Positions 49,479 to 58,422 of a stretch of DNA of 64,000 bases are shown here, piece after piece. The notes beneath the pieces were generated by a model. That model was not told where the DNA came from and did no database searches. It saw only the letters and a list, made by a program, of their open reading frames with translations. The stretch's first letter is position 1. Each line of letters begins with the position of its first letter. Source of the DNA: Thermococcus pacificus (GTDB lineage: Archaea > Methanobacteriota_B > Thermococci > Thermococcales > Thermococcaceae); assembly GCF_002214485.1 (NCBI RefSeq), contig NZ_CP015102.1, positions 124,001 through 188,000 on the forward strand. Reading direction: 5' to 3'. The translations under genes were made by a program, and so were the position numbers.

Positions 49479-51059
49479 TCAGCCCCTCTCGATGTCAACG
49501 ACCCTTCCCTCGCTCACCTTCAAAGTCACGGTGTCGCCTTCCCTGAGGCTCACCAGCTTGAGGATTAGCTCCTCGCTCAGGTCGGCCGCGCTTATATAGA
49601 GCGTCCTGTTGCCCACCACGAGTATCCAGTGGGTGTTACCATCCTTTATGTAGGAGTAGAGGGCCTTCACCTGGCCGGTTATCTCCTCCGCCTGGACGAC
49701 CTCGCCCTTGAGGAGGAACTCCCTGACCTCACGCTCGTTCTCGAATATTTTAACCTCCTTGCTCTCGGCGTTGACGAAGGCTATCTTCGCCACACCCGAG
49801 CCGCTCCTCGGGATTATGGCGACCCTCCACCAGAGCGTCCCCTCGAGGAATACTGGAATGGGCTCGACCGCCATGAACTGGCTCCAGTCGAAGGTCGGCA
49901 GGGCCTTCTTTACATAGTCAATGGCTTTAACGGGGCCGGTTAGGGGCACTTCAAACTTCACCTGACTCATCTCACCCGTGCGCGCGTCCATGAGGTATAT
50001 CGCCGCCAGGCCGTGGGCTTTCCCGTAAGGCTCCACTGCGGTCATCCAGTACTTCCTCCCATCGTTTGCCACGACGAGGAAGGGCTGCCTGTTCCCCTGG
50101 CCACTTACATCAATGAGCTCTATCTGGTTCTCGTGGTGGAGCCATAGGTTCTTTATGTTCGAGAACGGGTTCTCCTTCCAGTAGTTCTGGGCCTCCACGA
50201 CCTCCCTCACGAGGGCCTCGGGAAAGAGTGGAAAGTCCCTGAGGCGCTCGTCCCTGAGGGCTTCCTCCGGGCTCAAGTCCTCGACGTTGCCCTCCTCGTC
50301 CACTATGAAAACGCCTCCCCACCTCGGAACAGTGTAGAAGACGCGGAAGCTGTAGGAGATGTAGGGCACCACGATGTAGAGCCTGCCGTTGTGGTAGAGG
50401 GCCCTCGGAAGGTCGAGGTCAACGAGGTAGTGCTTCTTGTAGAGGGCCCATTCGAGGTTGTCGAAGACCTGCATTGCCGGTCCCACCTGGAGCTCCTCCT
50501 CAATGCGATGCATCTTTGCCTGCGTCGTCCCCATGTCAACGAAGAGCACTCCCCTGTCCTTGAGCCGTATCGCGTTCCACGCCCCATCGGGGACAATGTA
50601 AAAGCCCCACACCGGCGTGCCGTTAAGCATCGTGAGGTGGCCGGAACTCAGGGTGTAGCGGGCGTACTCAATGGTGTCTATTGCGTAGCGGTAGGCGGTG
50701 AACTTGGGAAGTATCCTTATGTAGCCCGTGGACAGGTTGAGCTCTCCCGTGACCTCCGAGGGGTGATAGGCTTTGTAGAGGGCGGTGTTGGAAAATGGCG
50801 ATGCCAGGGCGGATGCGAATATTGAGATGACCACGATCAGCCCGAGGACGGCCGGGAAGAGGGCCTTCCTCCCTGCTGCCCCAGGTCTTCGGACCTGTAT
50901 CACGATTACCGCTGCAAGTGCCGCGAACATGTAAAAAGACGCTGGGTTCCTGTAAAACCCCATCACCAGCCCGTGAAACCACGGCCTGAAGAACCACCCT
51001 ATCAGCAGAATGAACGCAAGGAACACTCCCAATGCATATACTTTGAGACCCGGCTTCAT
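49479..51059 (-). CDS. Large membrane-anchored protein of unknown function
   Basis: This 526-residue protein has three N-terminal membrane helices (about 7-25, 40-56, 68-88) and then a long extracytoplasmic domain of about 430 residues rich in beta-strand patterns (LYIVVPYISYSFRVFYTVPRWGGVFIVDEEGNVEDLSPEEALRDE, PFLVVANDGRKYWMTAVEPYGKAHGLAAIYLMDARTGEM), ending in an OB-like strand series. I know no named family. ATG 51059 has GGGTGGGGAT before it. It is monocistronic, convergent with the LigB-like gene. Confidence 0.72.
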   Translation of the reverse strand: MKPGLKVYALGVFLAFILLIGWFFRPWFHGLVMGFYRNPASFYMFAALAAVIVIQVRRPGAAGRKALFPAVLGLIVVISIFASALASPFSNTALYKAYHPSEVTGELNLSTGYIRILPKFTAYRYAIDTIEYARYTLSSGHLTMLNGTPVWGFYIVPDGAWNAIRLKDRGVLFVDMGTTQAKMHRIEEELQVGPAMQVFDNLEWALYKKHYLVDLDLPRALYHNGRLYIVVPYISYSFRVFYTVPRWGGVFIVDEEGNVEDLSPEEALRDERLRDFPLFPEALVREVVEAQNYWKENPFSNIKNLWLHHENQIELIDVSGQGNRQPFLVVANDGRKYWMTAVEPYGKAHGLAAIYLMDARTGEMSQVKFEVPLTGPVKAIDYVKKALPTFDWSQFMAVEPIPVFLEGTLWWRVAIIPRSGSGVAKIAFVNAESKEVKIFENEREVREFLLKGEVVQAEEITGQVKALYSYIKDGNTHWILVVGNRTLYISAADLSEELILKLVSLREGDTVTLKVSEGRVVDIERG

Positions 51060-51121
51060 ATCCCCACCCAATTTTACTACGCATTATAGTTTATTAACGT
51101 TTTGGCTCCGCGGACGAAGGC

Positions 51122-51583
51122 TTAAACCCCCACAACATCAAAACTTATCTCAAGCAGCTCCTTGCTCCGCCTGAAGCGGACTTTCCGGATTTTTATCTCC
51201 CCCATCTCCCCGGTCGTTCGCGTGTGCTCTTCCTTGCACGCGTTAACGTTCCAGCCCTCAATGACAACGACTTTGAGCGTCTTTACCTCGGGTGGGATCG
51301 GGAAGAGGTCGTACACATCCTCGCCGAAGTGCTCCTCGGCCTCCTCCCTGGGCAGCTCGTAAACCCGAATCGGGACGTCTTCCTTTACCTTTTCATTGGC
51401 GAGGCGCTCTATCTCGGCTATCTCCTCTGGCGTAGGTTTTCGATCGAACTTGACCGTCAGGACTCCCCTGCTGCCTTTGACATAGGTCGACGCCGTCCAC
51501 TTTGCACCTTCGCCGAGAACCTTAACGACAGCACCCTTGACCACGTGCAGAGCAGTGTGTGTTCTGACCTCGATCGGAAACAT
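51122..51583 (-). CDS. AlaX-type alanyl-tRNA editing protein
   Basis: The 153-residue protein corresponds to the stand-alone editing domain of AlaRS, which clears Ser (or Gly) from mischarged tRNA-Ala. It has the zinc motifs HTALHVVKG and [13 protein letters not shown], with the [12 protein letters not shown] and [27 protein letters not shown] regions of the short AlaX class. ATG 51583 is preceded by GGGATGACG; ATG 51589 is an alternative. It faces a second editing enzyme across a divergent promoter. Confidence 0.88.
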   Translation of the reverse strand: MFPIEVRTHTALHVVKGAVVKVLGEGAKWTASTYVKGSRGVLTVKFDRKPTPEEIAEIERLANEKVKEDVPIRVYELPREEAEEHFGEDVYDLFPIPPEVKTLKVVVIEGWNVNACKEEHTRTTGEMGEIKIRKVRFRRSKELLEISFDVVGV

Positions 51584-51655
51584 CGTCATCCCATTTCCAG
51601 TATTTGCGGAGAACTTATTAACGGTTGCGCCCTAAAAGCGACCGGAGGAATGACG

Positions 51656-52093
51656 ATGGGAAAGCTTGAGGAGATAGCCAAAGAACTGGGCGCTGAGATT
51701 CTCGAGGTAGGCAGGCCGGTGAAGACCGTTGAGCAGGCCACGAGGGAAACCGGGACCTCTCCGAAGCAGGTTATAAAGTCGCTCGTGATAATAAGCGAGA
51801 GGGAGCCGTTGCTCGTCATAGTGGACGGCGAGTCCAGGGTGGACATGGGAAAGCTGGAGAGGCTCTTCGGGAAGTGCCGCTTCGCGAAGCCGGAAGAGGT
51901 AAAGGAGCTCACCGGGTACGAGGTCGGGGGAGTCCCGCCGGTTGGTGTTCCGCTCAGGACAATAGTTGATCCCAAGGTTCTCGAAAACGAGTACGTCATA
52001 GGCGGGGGAGGGGCCATCGACAGGCTGCTCAGGATAGAGCCGCAAAAAATCGTCGAGTACCAGGGTGCGGAGGTTGTAGACGTCAGGAGATAG
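51656..52093 (+). CDS. YbaK/ProX-type aminoacyl-tRNA deacylase
   Basis: The 145-residue protein belongs to the YbaK/EbsC/ProX family that hydrolyses wrongly charged tRNAs such as Ala- or Cys-tRNA-Pro. Family marks are TSPKQVIKSLVIISER with the conserved Lys, GESRVDMGKLERLFG, the VGGVPPVGVP loop and the terminal YVIGGGGAIDRLLRIEP. ATG 51656 has GGAGGAATGACG before it; ATG 51650 is too close to that site. It is divergent from the AlaX gene, with 72 bases between the starts. Confidence 0.88.
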   Translation: MGKLEEIAKELGAEILEVGRPVKTVEQATRETGTSPKQVIKSLVIISEREPLLVIVDGESRVDMGKLERLFGKCRFAKPEEVKELTGYEVGGVPPVGVPLRTIVDPKVLENEYVIGGGGAIDRLLRIEPQKIVEYQGAEVVDVRR

Positions 52094-52285
52094 AAGTATC
52101 TAGGGGTTATCAACGCCCCGGGTAAATCGGGACGGAGATCATCCACCCCTGCTTGAATGTTTTTCAGTTCATCCGTTTTTGGGCCGAATAAACCGCGACA
52201 GAACCTTGCATTATTAAACAAAAACCGTTATAAATGCCAAAAACCATGCATTAATGCCGAATTACAAACTTTTGAGGTGGTCAAA

Positions 52286-53632
52286 ATGGCCGAGAAGAGG
52301 AGAAAGAGGGTTGTTATTCTCGGGGCCGCAGGAAGGGACTTCCACAACTTCAACGTGTTCTTCAGGGACAACCCCGAGTACGAGGTCGTTGCCTTCACCG
52401 CGACTCAGATTCCGGATATCGAGGGAAGGGTTTACCCGCCCGAGCTCGCCGGAGAGCTCTACCCGAACGGAATCCCGATCTGGAGCGAGGACGACCTTGA
52501 GAAGATAATCAAGGAGCACAACATCGACATCGTTGTTTTCGCTTACTCCGACGTCTCACACGAGCACGTCATGCACCTCGCGAGCAGGGCCCACTCAGCT
52601 GGAGCCGACTTCTGGCTCCTCGGACCGAAGAGCACGATGATAAAGAGCACCAAGCCGGTAGTAGCGGTCACCGCCGTCAGAACCGGCTGCGGAAAGAGCC
52701 AGACCTCAAGGAAGGTCGCCCAGCTCCTCCAGGAGATGGGCTACAAGGTCGTCGCCATAAGGCACCCGATGCCCTATGGAGACCTCAGAAAGCAGGTCGT
52801 CCAGAGGTTTGCCACCTACGAGGACCTCGACAGGCACGAGTGCACCATCGAGGAGCGCGAGGAGTACGAGCCCTACATCGACAGGGGCATGGTCGTCTAC
52901 GCCGGCGTTGACTACGAGAAGATCCTCCGCGAGGCCGAGAAAGAGGCCGACATAATCCTCTGGGACGGCGGAAACAACGACTTCCCGTTCTACGAGCCCG
53001 ACCTCTGGATAGTCGTCACCGACCCGCACAGGCCGGGACACGAGCTCAAGTACCACCCCGGTGAGACCAACTTCCGCGCCGCGGACGTTATCATAATCAA
53101 CAAGATCGACACCGCCAACAGGGACGACATCCAGAAGGTCCGCGAGAGCATCGAGAAGATCAACCCGAACGCCATCGTCATCGACGGTGCCTCACCGCTC
53201 TACGTCGACAAGCCGGAGCTCATTAAGGGCAAGCGCGTTCTGGTTGTGGAGGACGGCCCGACCCTCACCCACGGCGGCATGAAGTACGGTGCTGGATACG
53301 TCGCCGCCAAGAAGTACGGCGCTGCCGAGATAATCGACCCGAGGCCCTACGCTGTCGGCTCAATCGTCGAGACCTACAAGAAGTACCCGCACCTCGACGT
53401 CATTCTGCCGGCCATGGGCTACGGCAAGAAGCAGATCAAGGAGCTTGAGGAAACCATCAACAGGGCCGATGCCGACGTTGTCGTCATGGGCACCCCCGTC
53501 GACCTCCGCAGGTTCATGAACCTCAACAAGCCTGCCGTTCGCGTCCGCTACGAGCTTGAGGAGATCGGAGAGCCGAAGCTCAAGGACGTCCTCAAGGACT
53601 GGGTCGAGAAGTGCGAGAAGCTCAAGAAGTGA
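52286..53632 (+). CDS. COG2403 P-loop protein, cyclic 2,3-diphosphoglycerate synthetase-like
   Basis: The 448-residue protein has an N-terminal Rossmann-like region (RVVILGAAGRDFHNFNVFFRDNPEYEVVAFTATQIP), a central P-loop VTAVRTGCGKSQTSRKVAQLL, switch-like WDGGNNDFPFYEPDL and a nucleotide-base motif INKIDTAN. It matches the COG2403 predicted GTPases, which include the cyclic 2,3-diphosphoglycerate synthetase of Methanothermus; that activity is possible but not proven for Thermococcales members. Codon use is strongly biased to C/G-ending codons, a sign of high expression. ATG 52286 follows GAGGTGGTCAAA; TATA-like CGTTATAAATGCC is at 52227-52239. Confidence 0.8.
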   Translation: MAEKRRKRVVILGAAGRDFHNFNVFFRDNPEYEVVAFTATQIPDIEGRVYPPELAGELYPNGIPIWSEDDLEKIIKEHNIDIVVFAYSDVSHEHVMHLASRAHSAGADFWLLGPKSTMIKSTKPVVAVTAVRTGCGKSQTSRKVAQLLQEMGYKVVAIRHPMPYGDLRKQVVQRFATYEDLDRHECTIEEREEYEPYIDRGMVVYAGVDYEKILREAEKEADIILWDGGNNDFPFYEPDLWIVVTDPHRPGHELKYHPGETNFRAADVIIINKIDTANRDDIQKVRESIEKINPNAIVIDGASPLYVDKPELIKGKRVLVVEDGPTLTHGGMKYGAGYVAAKKYGAAEIIDPRPYAVGSIVETYKKYPHLDVILPAMGYGKKQIKELEETINRADADVVVMGTPVDLRRFMNLNKPAVRVRYELEEIGEPKLKDVLKDWVEKCEKLKK

Positions 53633-53705
53633 GCCTCTCTCTTTTTCACATATTCTGCACTGAAAGCTTTTTATTCTATTACGTTGTTCCCCCTGTGGTG
53701 GTGGC

Positions 53706-53975
53706 ATGGGGGAGATGGCGTTTTTCGAGATTGTCTGGATTCTCGGTCTCACGCTGATGGTGGCCCAGCTGATCGCACTGGTGTGGGTCATCTACGACGT
53801 TATGACAAAGCAGAAGAAGATGCCGGACGTTGAGAAGGTCATCTGGGTTCTGGTGGCGTTTTTCACAACGATACTCGGGGCTATCATCTACTACATCCTC
53901 GTCAAGAGGACAGGCAAATACGAGGAAGGGCCAGGTGAACATATGGAAAACCCCGACGGACCCATAGTGTATTGA
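53706..53975 (+). CDS. Small membrane protein with PLDc_N (cardiolipin-synthase N-terminal-like) domain
   Basis: The 89-residue protein has two membrane helices (about 8-30 and 43-65) joined by YDVMTKQKKMPDVEKVIWVLVAFFTTILGAIIYYILVKR, the pattern of the PLDc_N domain found before phospholipase D-like enzymes, here standing alone. ATG 53706 follows GTGGTGGTGGC. The C-terminal tail is short and acidic. Function unknown. Confidence 0.75.
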   Translation: MGEMAFFEIVWILGLTLMVAQLIALVWVIYDVMTKQKKMPDVEKVIWVLVAFFTTILGAIIYYILVKRTGKYEEGPGEHMENPDGPIVY

Positions 53976-54009
53976 CCGGAAGCCTTTTAGGGAAAAATTC
54001 TCAACTTTC

Positions 54010-54057
54010 CCTGCCCGGGGAGTGCCGCCGAAGGCGGGGCCGATGAACTTGGGCGGG
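54010..54057 (+). ncRNA. GC-rich structured leader of the EamA gene, K-turn-like
   Basis: CCTGCCC (54010-54016) can pair with GGGCGGG (54051-54057), and CCGCC (54025-54029) with GGCGG (54033-54037) around a GAA loop. The unpaired strands between, GGGGAGTG and GGCCGATGAAC, resemble the two strands of a kink-turn. The element lies where the 5' leader of the next gene should be. It may be a riboswitch-like leader or an L7Ae-binding small RNA (H/ACA type), but no ACA box is found. Confidence 0.35.
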
Positions 54058-54082
54058 TTATTACCCCCTTTAGGTGACCGGA

Positions 54083-54499
54083 ATGAGGGAGTATATAATC
54101 TACGCCGTTCTGGCCGCTTTCTTCGCCTCGCTCGTCCCGATATTCGGGAAGCTCGGCCTTAAGGATGTCGACCCCACTTTAGCAACAGCGGTGAGGGCAG
54201 TTATAATGGCGGTCTTCCTGGTGGGTGTCGCGTTTCTTAGCGGCTCGACAAATGTGAGCGAAATTGACGGCAGGGCTCTCCTCCTGATAACCCTCTCCGG
54301 GCTTGCCGGGGCGCTCTCGTGGCTGTTCTACTTCATGGCCATAAAGAACGGAAGGGTCCCCTCGGTTATCGCGATAGACAAGACCAGCGTTGCCCTAGCG
54401 ATATTCCTATCGTGGCTCGTCCTCGGGAGTAAGATGGACTTGAAAACGGCACTCGGGGCACTCCTAATAGTCATCGGGGCGATTTTGGTGTCGCTATGA
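54083..54499 (+). CDS. EamA/DMT-family transporter, single four-to-five-helix unit
   Basis: The 138-residue membrane protein is one half of the usual ten-helix drug/metabolite transporter: YIIYAVLAAFFASLVPIFGKLGLKDVDPTLATAVRAVIMAV, a loop, then LLLITLSGLAGALSWLFYFMAIKNGRVPSVIAIDKTSVALAIFLSWLVLG and a last helix. Small EamA proteins act as dimers. ATG 54083 follows GGTGACCG; GTG 54074 is in the ribosome site. A structured GC-rich sequence precedes it. Substrate unknown. Confidence 0.82.
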   Translation: MREYIIYAVLAAFFASLVPIFGKLGLKDVDPTLATAVRAVIMAVFLVGVAFLSGSTNVSEIDGRALLLITLSGLAGALSWLFYFMAIKNGRVPSVIAIDKTSVALAIFLSWLVLGSKMDLKTALGALLIVIGAILVSL

Positions 54500-54502
54500 A
54501 GG

Positions 54503-54569
54503 GGTTTATAAATGGTGAGAACCTACACTTCTCAAGGTTTATAAAAGGGTTGAGAAGTCTAACTTCTCA
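54503..54569. repeat. Tandem copies of GGTTTATAAA plus inverted repeat
   Basis: Copy 1 (54503-54534) and copy 2 (54536-54569) each begin GGTTTATAAA and end in an inverted repeat: TGAGAA/TTCTCA in the first, TGAGAAGT-CTA-ACTTCTCA in the second. They fill the gap between the convergent EamA and yjbQ genes, and the second runs into the yjbQ stop codon. They could be back-to-back terminators or a small regulated transcript. Confidence 0.6.
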
Positions 54570-54980
54570 CTCCCCCATAACCTGCACTATAACGCGCCTG
54601 TGCCTCGGCCTGACGTCGAGCTCAACGAAGAATATCTGCTGCCACGTGCCCCTAACAAGACGACCGTCGATGACGGGGAAGCACTCGCTTGCCCCGAGGA
54701 GTGTAGCTCTTAGGTGGCTGTGGGCGTTGTCGTCTATCCTGTCGTGGAGGTATCCCTTTCCCTTAGGAACAAGCTCTCTCAGAGCTCTCTTGAAGTCCTC
54801 CAGGAGGCCGGACTCGTGCTCTATCGTGACTATCGCACCCGTCGCTCCGGGCACGAATACCAAAACCTGCCCGTTCTTTATCCCAGACTCCTTGACGACC
54901 CCCTCGACCTCATGGGTTATGTCCACCAGGTCAATCTCTCCCTCTGTCGAGAAGCGAAGCTCCTCCACGTGAACCTTCAT
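54567..54980 (-). CDS. YjbQ (UPF0047) family protein, possible thiamine-phosphate synthase activity
   Basis: The 137-residue protein is a UPF0047 member: VDITHEVEGVVKESGIKNGQVLVFVPGATGAIVTIEHESGLLEDF, RIDDNAHSHLRATLLGAS with the metal-binding histidines, and LVRGTWQQIFFVELDVRPRHRRVIVQV. Bacterial YjbQ was reported to complement loss of thiamine-phosphate synthase. Here the gene overlaps a VanZ-like gene, which overlaps thiR, so a thiamine connection is supported by context. ATG 54980 follows GGTGGT. Confidence 0.85.
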   Translation of the reverse strand: MKVHVEELRFSTEGEIDLVDITHEVEGVVKESGIKNGQVLVFVPGATGAIVTIEHESGLLEDFKRALRELVPKGKGYLHDRIDDNAHSHLRATLLGASECFPVIDGRLVRGTWQQIFFVELDVRPRHRRVIVQVMGE

Positions 54981-55269
54981 ACCACCACCCGATTACAACC
55001 CCCGCTGAAAAGCCTATTAGGTTTGCGGCCATGTCCCAGAGGGAAAACGTCCTTCCGGGGATGAAAAGCTGGAGGGGCTCGGTGAGGAAGGGGACCGGGA
55101 GGAGGCAGGGCCAGCGGGCAAAGCCGATGAATCCCAAGAGAAGGAACATCAAGAAGTGGGCCAGCTTATCGCCGTTCTCCACAGGAGATGTGGGAACCGC
55201 CGGGAAAAGGTTCAAAAACAGCAGAAGGGCCAGATAAGCCAGTAAAAGACCATCACCCGACCTCTTCAA
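54931..55269 (-). CDS. VanZ-like small membrane protein
   Basis: The 112-residue protein has four predicted helices and the VanZ-like marks ENGDKLAHFLMFLLLGFIGF and RTFSLWDMAANLIGFSAGVVIGW. The start is most likely TTG 55269, seven bases after GGTGG; a TTG at 55323 would add 18 residues. It begins inside the last codons of thiR and ends inside yjbQ (50-base overlap), so it is translated from the same message. VanZ-like proteins have no settled function. Confidence 0.72.
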   Translation of the reverse strand: MKRSGDGLLLAYLALLLFLNLFPAVPTSPVENGDKLAHFLMFLLLGFIGFARWPCLLPVPFLTEPLQLFIPGRTFSLWDMAANLIGFSAGVVIGWWYEGSRGGASLLDRGRD

Positions 55270-56155
55270 GGCTCTCCACCAGCTTCTTGACTTTATCCAC
55301 GACCTCAAACGGGTCCTCCCCAAAGATGTACACTACCGGCTCAACGCCGGGTCCACCCTCGTCGACAACGGCGTCGTAGGTTTCGGACTCGAAGACCTCT
55401 GCGATAGACTTCACGGCCTCTTTCTCTGACAGACCGCCAGTTTTCACCCTGGCTGCCCTGAAGCCCGCCATCTCCATGGCCTCTTCCACATCGTCACCGT
55501 AGCGGATGTTGAGGACGCTCCTTATCCCCGGAGCGAGCTTCCCGAGCTCGACCAGTACGCCTGCGGTAAAACGGCTCGCCCCGAACTCCGGCGGGAGGGC
55601 GAATATCCGGCCCCTGGCGGTGGTTATCCTCCCCGGAACGGCAGCGACGTCCTCCGGGCCCCGTGGTGATGGCAGGGCGTAGGCGAAGTTGCTCCTAACC
55701 TCTGGGATGAGCGAAGGGAACCCCTCAAGCTTCGCGAGCTCCGCCAGGGCAAGGTTGAGCACCTCAAGGACTTCACCCCTGTCCCTCTGGACCGAGAACA
55801 TCGAGCGGCAGAGCTCCTCACTCACACCGGAATAGGCGGAGTAGAACCGGCAGAGGAAGCCGCTCTGAAAGAGATCAAACAGACGCCTCGTGGTGATGAC
55901 CACAACTTCTGCCCGGCTACCCCCAAAGAGAATTACCCTGACAACCTCGTCCGCTATCGAATCGAGCTTTCTCGCAACTTCCTCTGGGGGCCTCTTGTAT
56001 TTTCCGGAAAGGTACTTGCTGACCATCGCCTGGGTTATGCCGAGGTACTCTGCTATCTGGGACTGCGTCATCCCCTCCATGTACAGCTTCTTGGAAACCT
56101 GTGCACGGAGGTAGGGCATCAGCTCCTCGGCGATGTAAACGCTCGGCGTCCTCAT
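55253..56155 (-). CDS. thiR: ThiR, HTH-ThiN thiamine regulator
   Basis: The 300-residue protein has an N-terminal helix-turn-helix (about 28-60, MEGMTQSQIAEYLGITQAMVSKYLSGKYKRPP) and a C-terminal ThiN domain (about 125-295, including FPSLIPEVRSNFAYALPSPRGPEDVAAVPGRI and the phosphate-binding RFTAGVLVELGKLAPGIRSVLNIRY). This is the layout of archaeal ThiR, which senses thiamine phosphate and represses thiamine genes. ATG 56155 follows GGTGGTAAC. It heads an operon with vanZ-like and yjbQ genes. Confidence 0.88.
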   Translation of the reverse strand: MRTPSVYIAEELMPYLRAQVSKKLYMEGMTQSQIAEYLGITQAMVSKYLSGKYKRPPEEVARKLDSIADEVVRVILFGGSRAEVVVITTRRLFDLFQSGFLCRFYSAYSGVSEELCRSMFSVQRDRGEVLEVLNLALAELAKLEGFPSLIPEVRSNFAYALPSPRGPEDVAAVPGRITTARGRIFALPPEFGASRFTAGVLVELGKLAPGIRSVLNIRYGDDVEEAMEMAGFRAARVKTGGLSEKEAVKSIAEVFESETYDAVVDEGGPGVEPVVYIFGEDPFEVVDKVKKLVESLEEVG

Positions 56156-56249
56156 GTTACCACCCTAAAACCAGGTTATTGAAATTTTGAACCAGTGCTT
56201 AAAGGGCTACCGCCCTGATATCAACAGTTTTATGTCAAAAAACGTTTAA

Positions 56250-57664
<1,415 letters not shown>

Positions 57665-57720
57665 CGTTTCTCTTTTCTTCGTTTCGAGGCGAATAGAAAG
57701 TAACGGATAACCGAGAAAAA

Positions 57721-58314
57721 TCACTCGAGAAGATGCGGCACGCGCCTTAGGACCGGGAGCGTCGCCAGCAGACCGATGAAAACGTCTATGGCACTCTGAA
57801 TCGCGTTCGGAAGGCCGATAGCGACCCAGAAAGGAACGCCGGTCCACGCCTCAACCGTCTCCACGACCTTCTCCTGCGGGATGCCGAGCCATATCTCGAG
57901 GGCCACGTAGTAGTTCAGTGCAACCATCAGCGGGATCCTGAGGGCGACTCCAATCAGATAAGCCAGGACCGCGAAGCGGATCAGCTGTCCCCTGGTAGGG
58001 TTCTCAAGGCTGAATTTTGTCATCCTTCTTGCAGTCTCAAGCCCAACCAGGACTGTAAACGTGGCGGTGGCCTTCATCATGCCCCCAAGCCAGCTTGCCG
58101 ACGATACTATGCTCAAACCTGCAAAGAGCAGTAGAACCGCCGTCAAACCGCCGATGAACCCCGTCAAGAGGTAGGCCATGATTATTGGGACCGCAACGAA
58201 GTCTATCTTCATGCCCCAGATGGTAGGCATCTCTATTGGGATGACCTCGAACATGAGCGAGAGGCCGAGCATTATTCCAATGACTGCTATTTCCCTCGAA
58301 CTCATCTTCCTCAT
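57721..58314 (-). CDS. ECF transporter S-component (substrate-binding), RibU-like
   Basis: The 197-residue membrane protein has six hydrophobic segments and resembles S-components of energy-coupling-factor vitamin transporters: IAVIGIMLGLSLMFEVIPIEMPTIWGMKIDFVAVPIIMAYLLTG, then a long hydrophobic middle and LPNAIQSAIDVFIGLLATLPV. Riboflavin is a fair guess; thiamine or another vitamin cannot be excluded. The ATPase and T subunits are not in the window. ATG 58314 follows GGTGATGGGA; ATG 58320 and 58329 lie upstream. A strong dyad sits in its promoter. Confidence 0.78.
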   Translation of the reverse strand: MRKMSSREIAVIGIMLGLSLMFEVIPIEMPTIWGMKIDFVAVPIIMAYLLTGFIGGLTAVLLLFAGLSIVSSASWLGGMMKATATFTVLVGLETARRMTKFSLENPTRGQLIRFAVLAYLIGVALRIPLMVALNYYVALEIWLGIPQEKVVETVEAWTGVPFWVAIGLPNAIQSAIDVFIGLLATLPVLRRVPHLLE

Positions 58315-58333
58315 TCCCATCACCGGCATCGAA

Positions 58334-58384
58334 TTTGTTCCGCAATTTATAAAATTTTGTTCCCAATATGGAACAAAATTGCGG
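58334..58384. promoter_or_regulatory. Nested dyads in the divergent ECF/unknown-gene promoter
   Basis: AATTTTGTTCC (58353-58363) and GGAACAAAATT (58370-58380) are perfect 11-base arms around CAATAT. TTTGTTCC occurs again at 58334-58341, 22 bases from the matching octamer at 58356. CCGCAATTT (58340-58348) and AAATTGCGG (58376-58384) form a wider inverted repeat. The minus-strand TATA TTTTATAAA (58346-58354) lies within the group, so a bound protein would cover the S-component promoter. Confidence 0.65.
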
Positions 58385-58422
58385 CGAGAACCTTAAAAGC
58401 CCGCCTGCGAAGTGGGGTTGCC

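Noticed and set aside
52094-52285. A remnant of a mobile element in the gap before the COG2403 gene
   Set aside because: The stretch includes a GC-rich part and then a normal TATA box and leader, but no terminal repeat or transposase piece could be identified.
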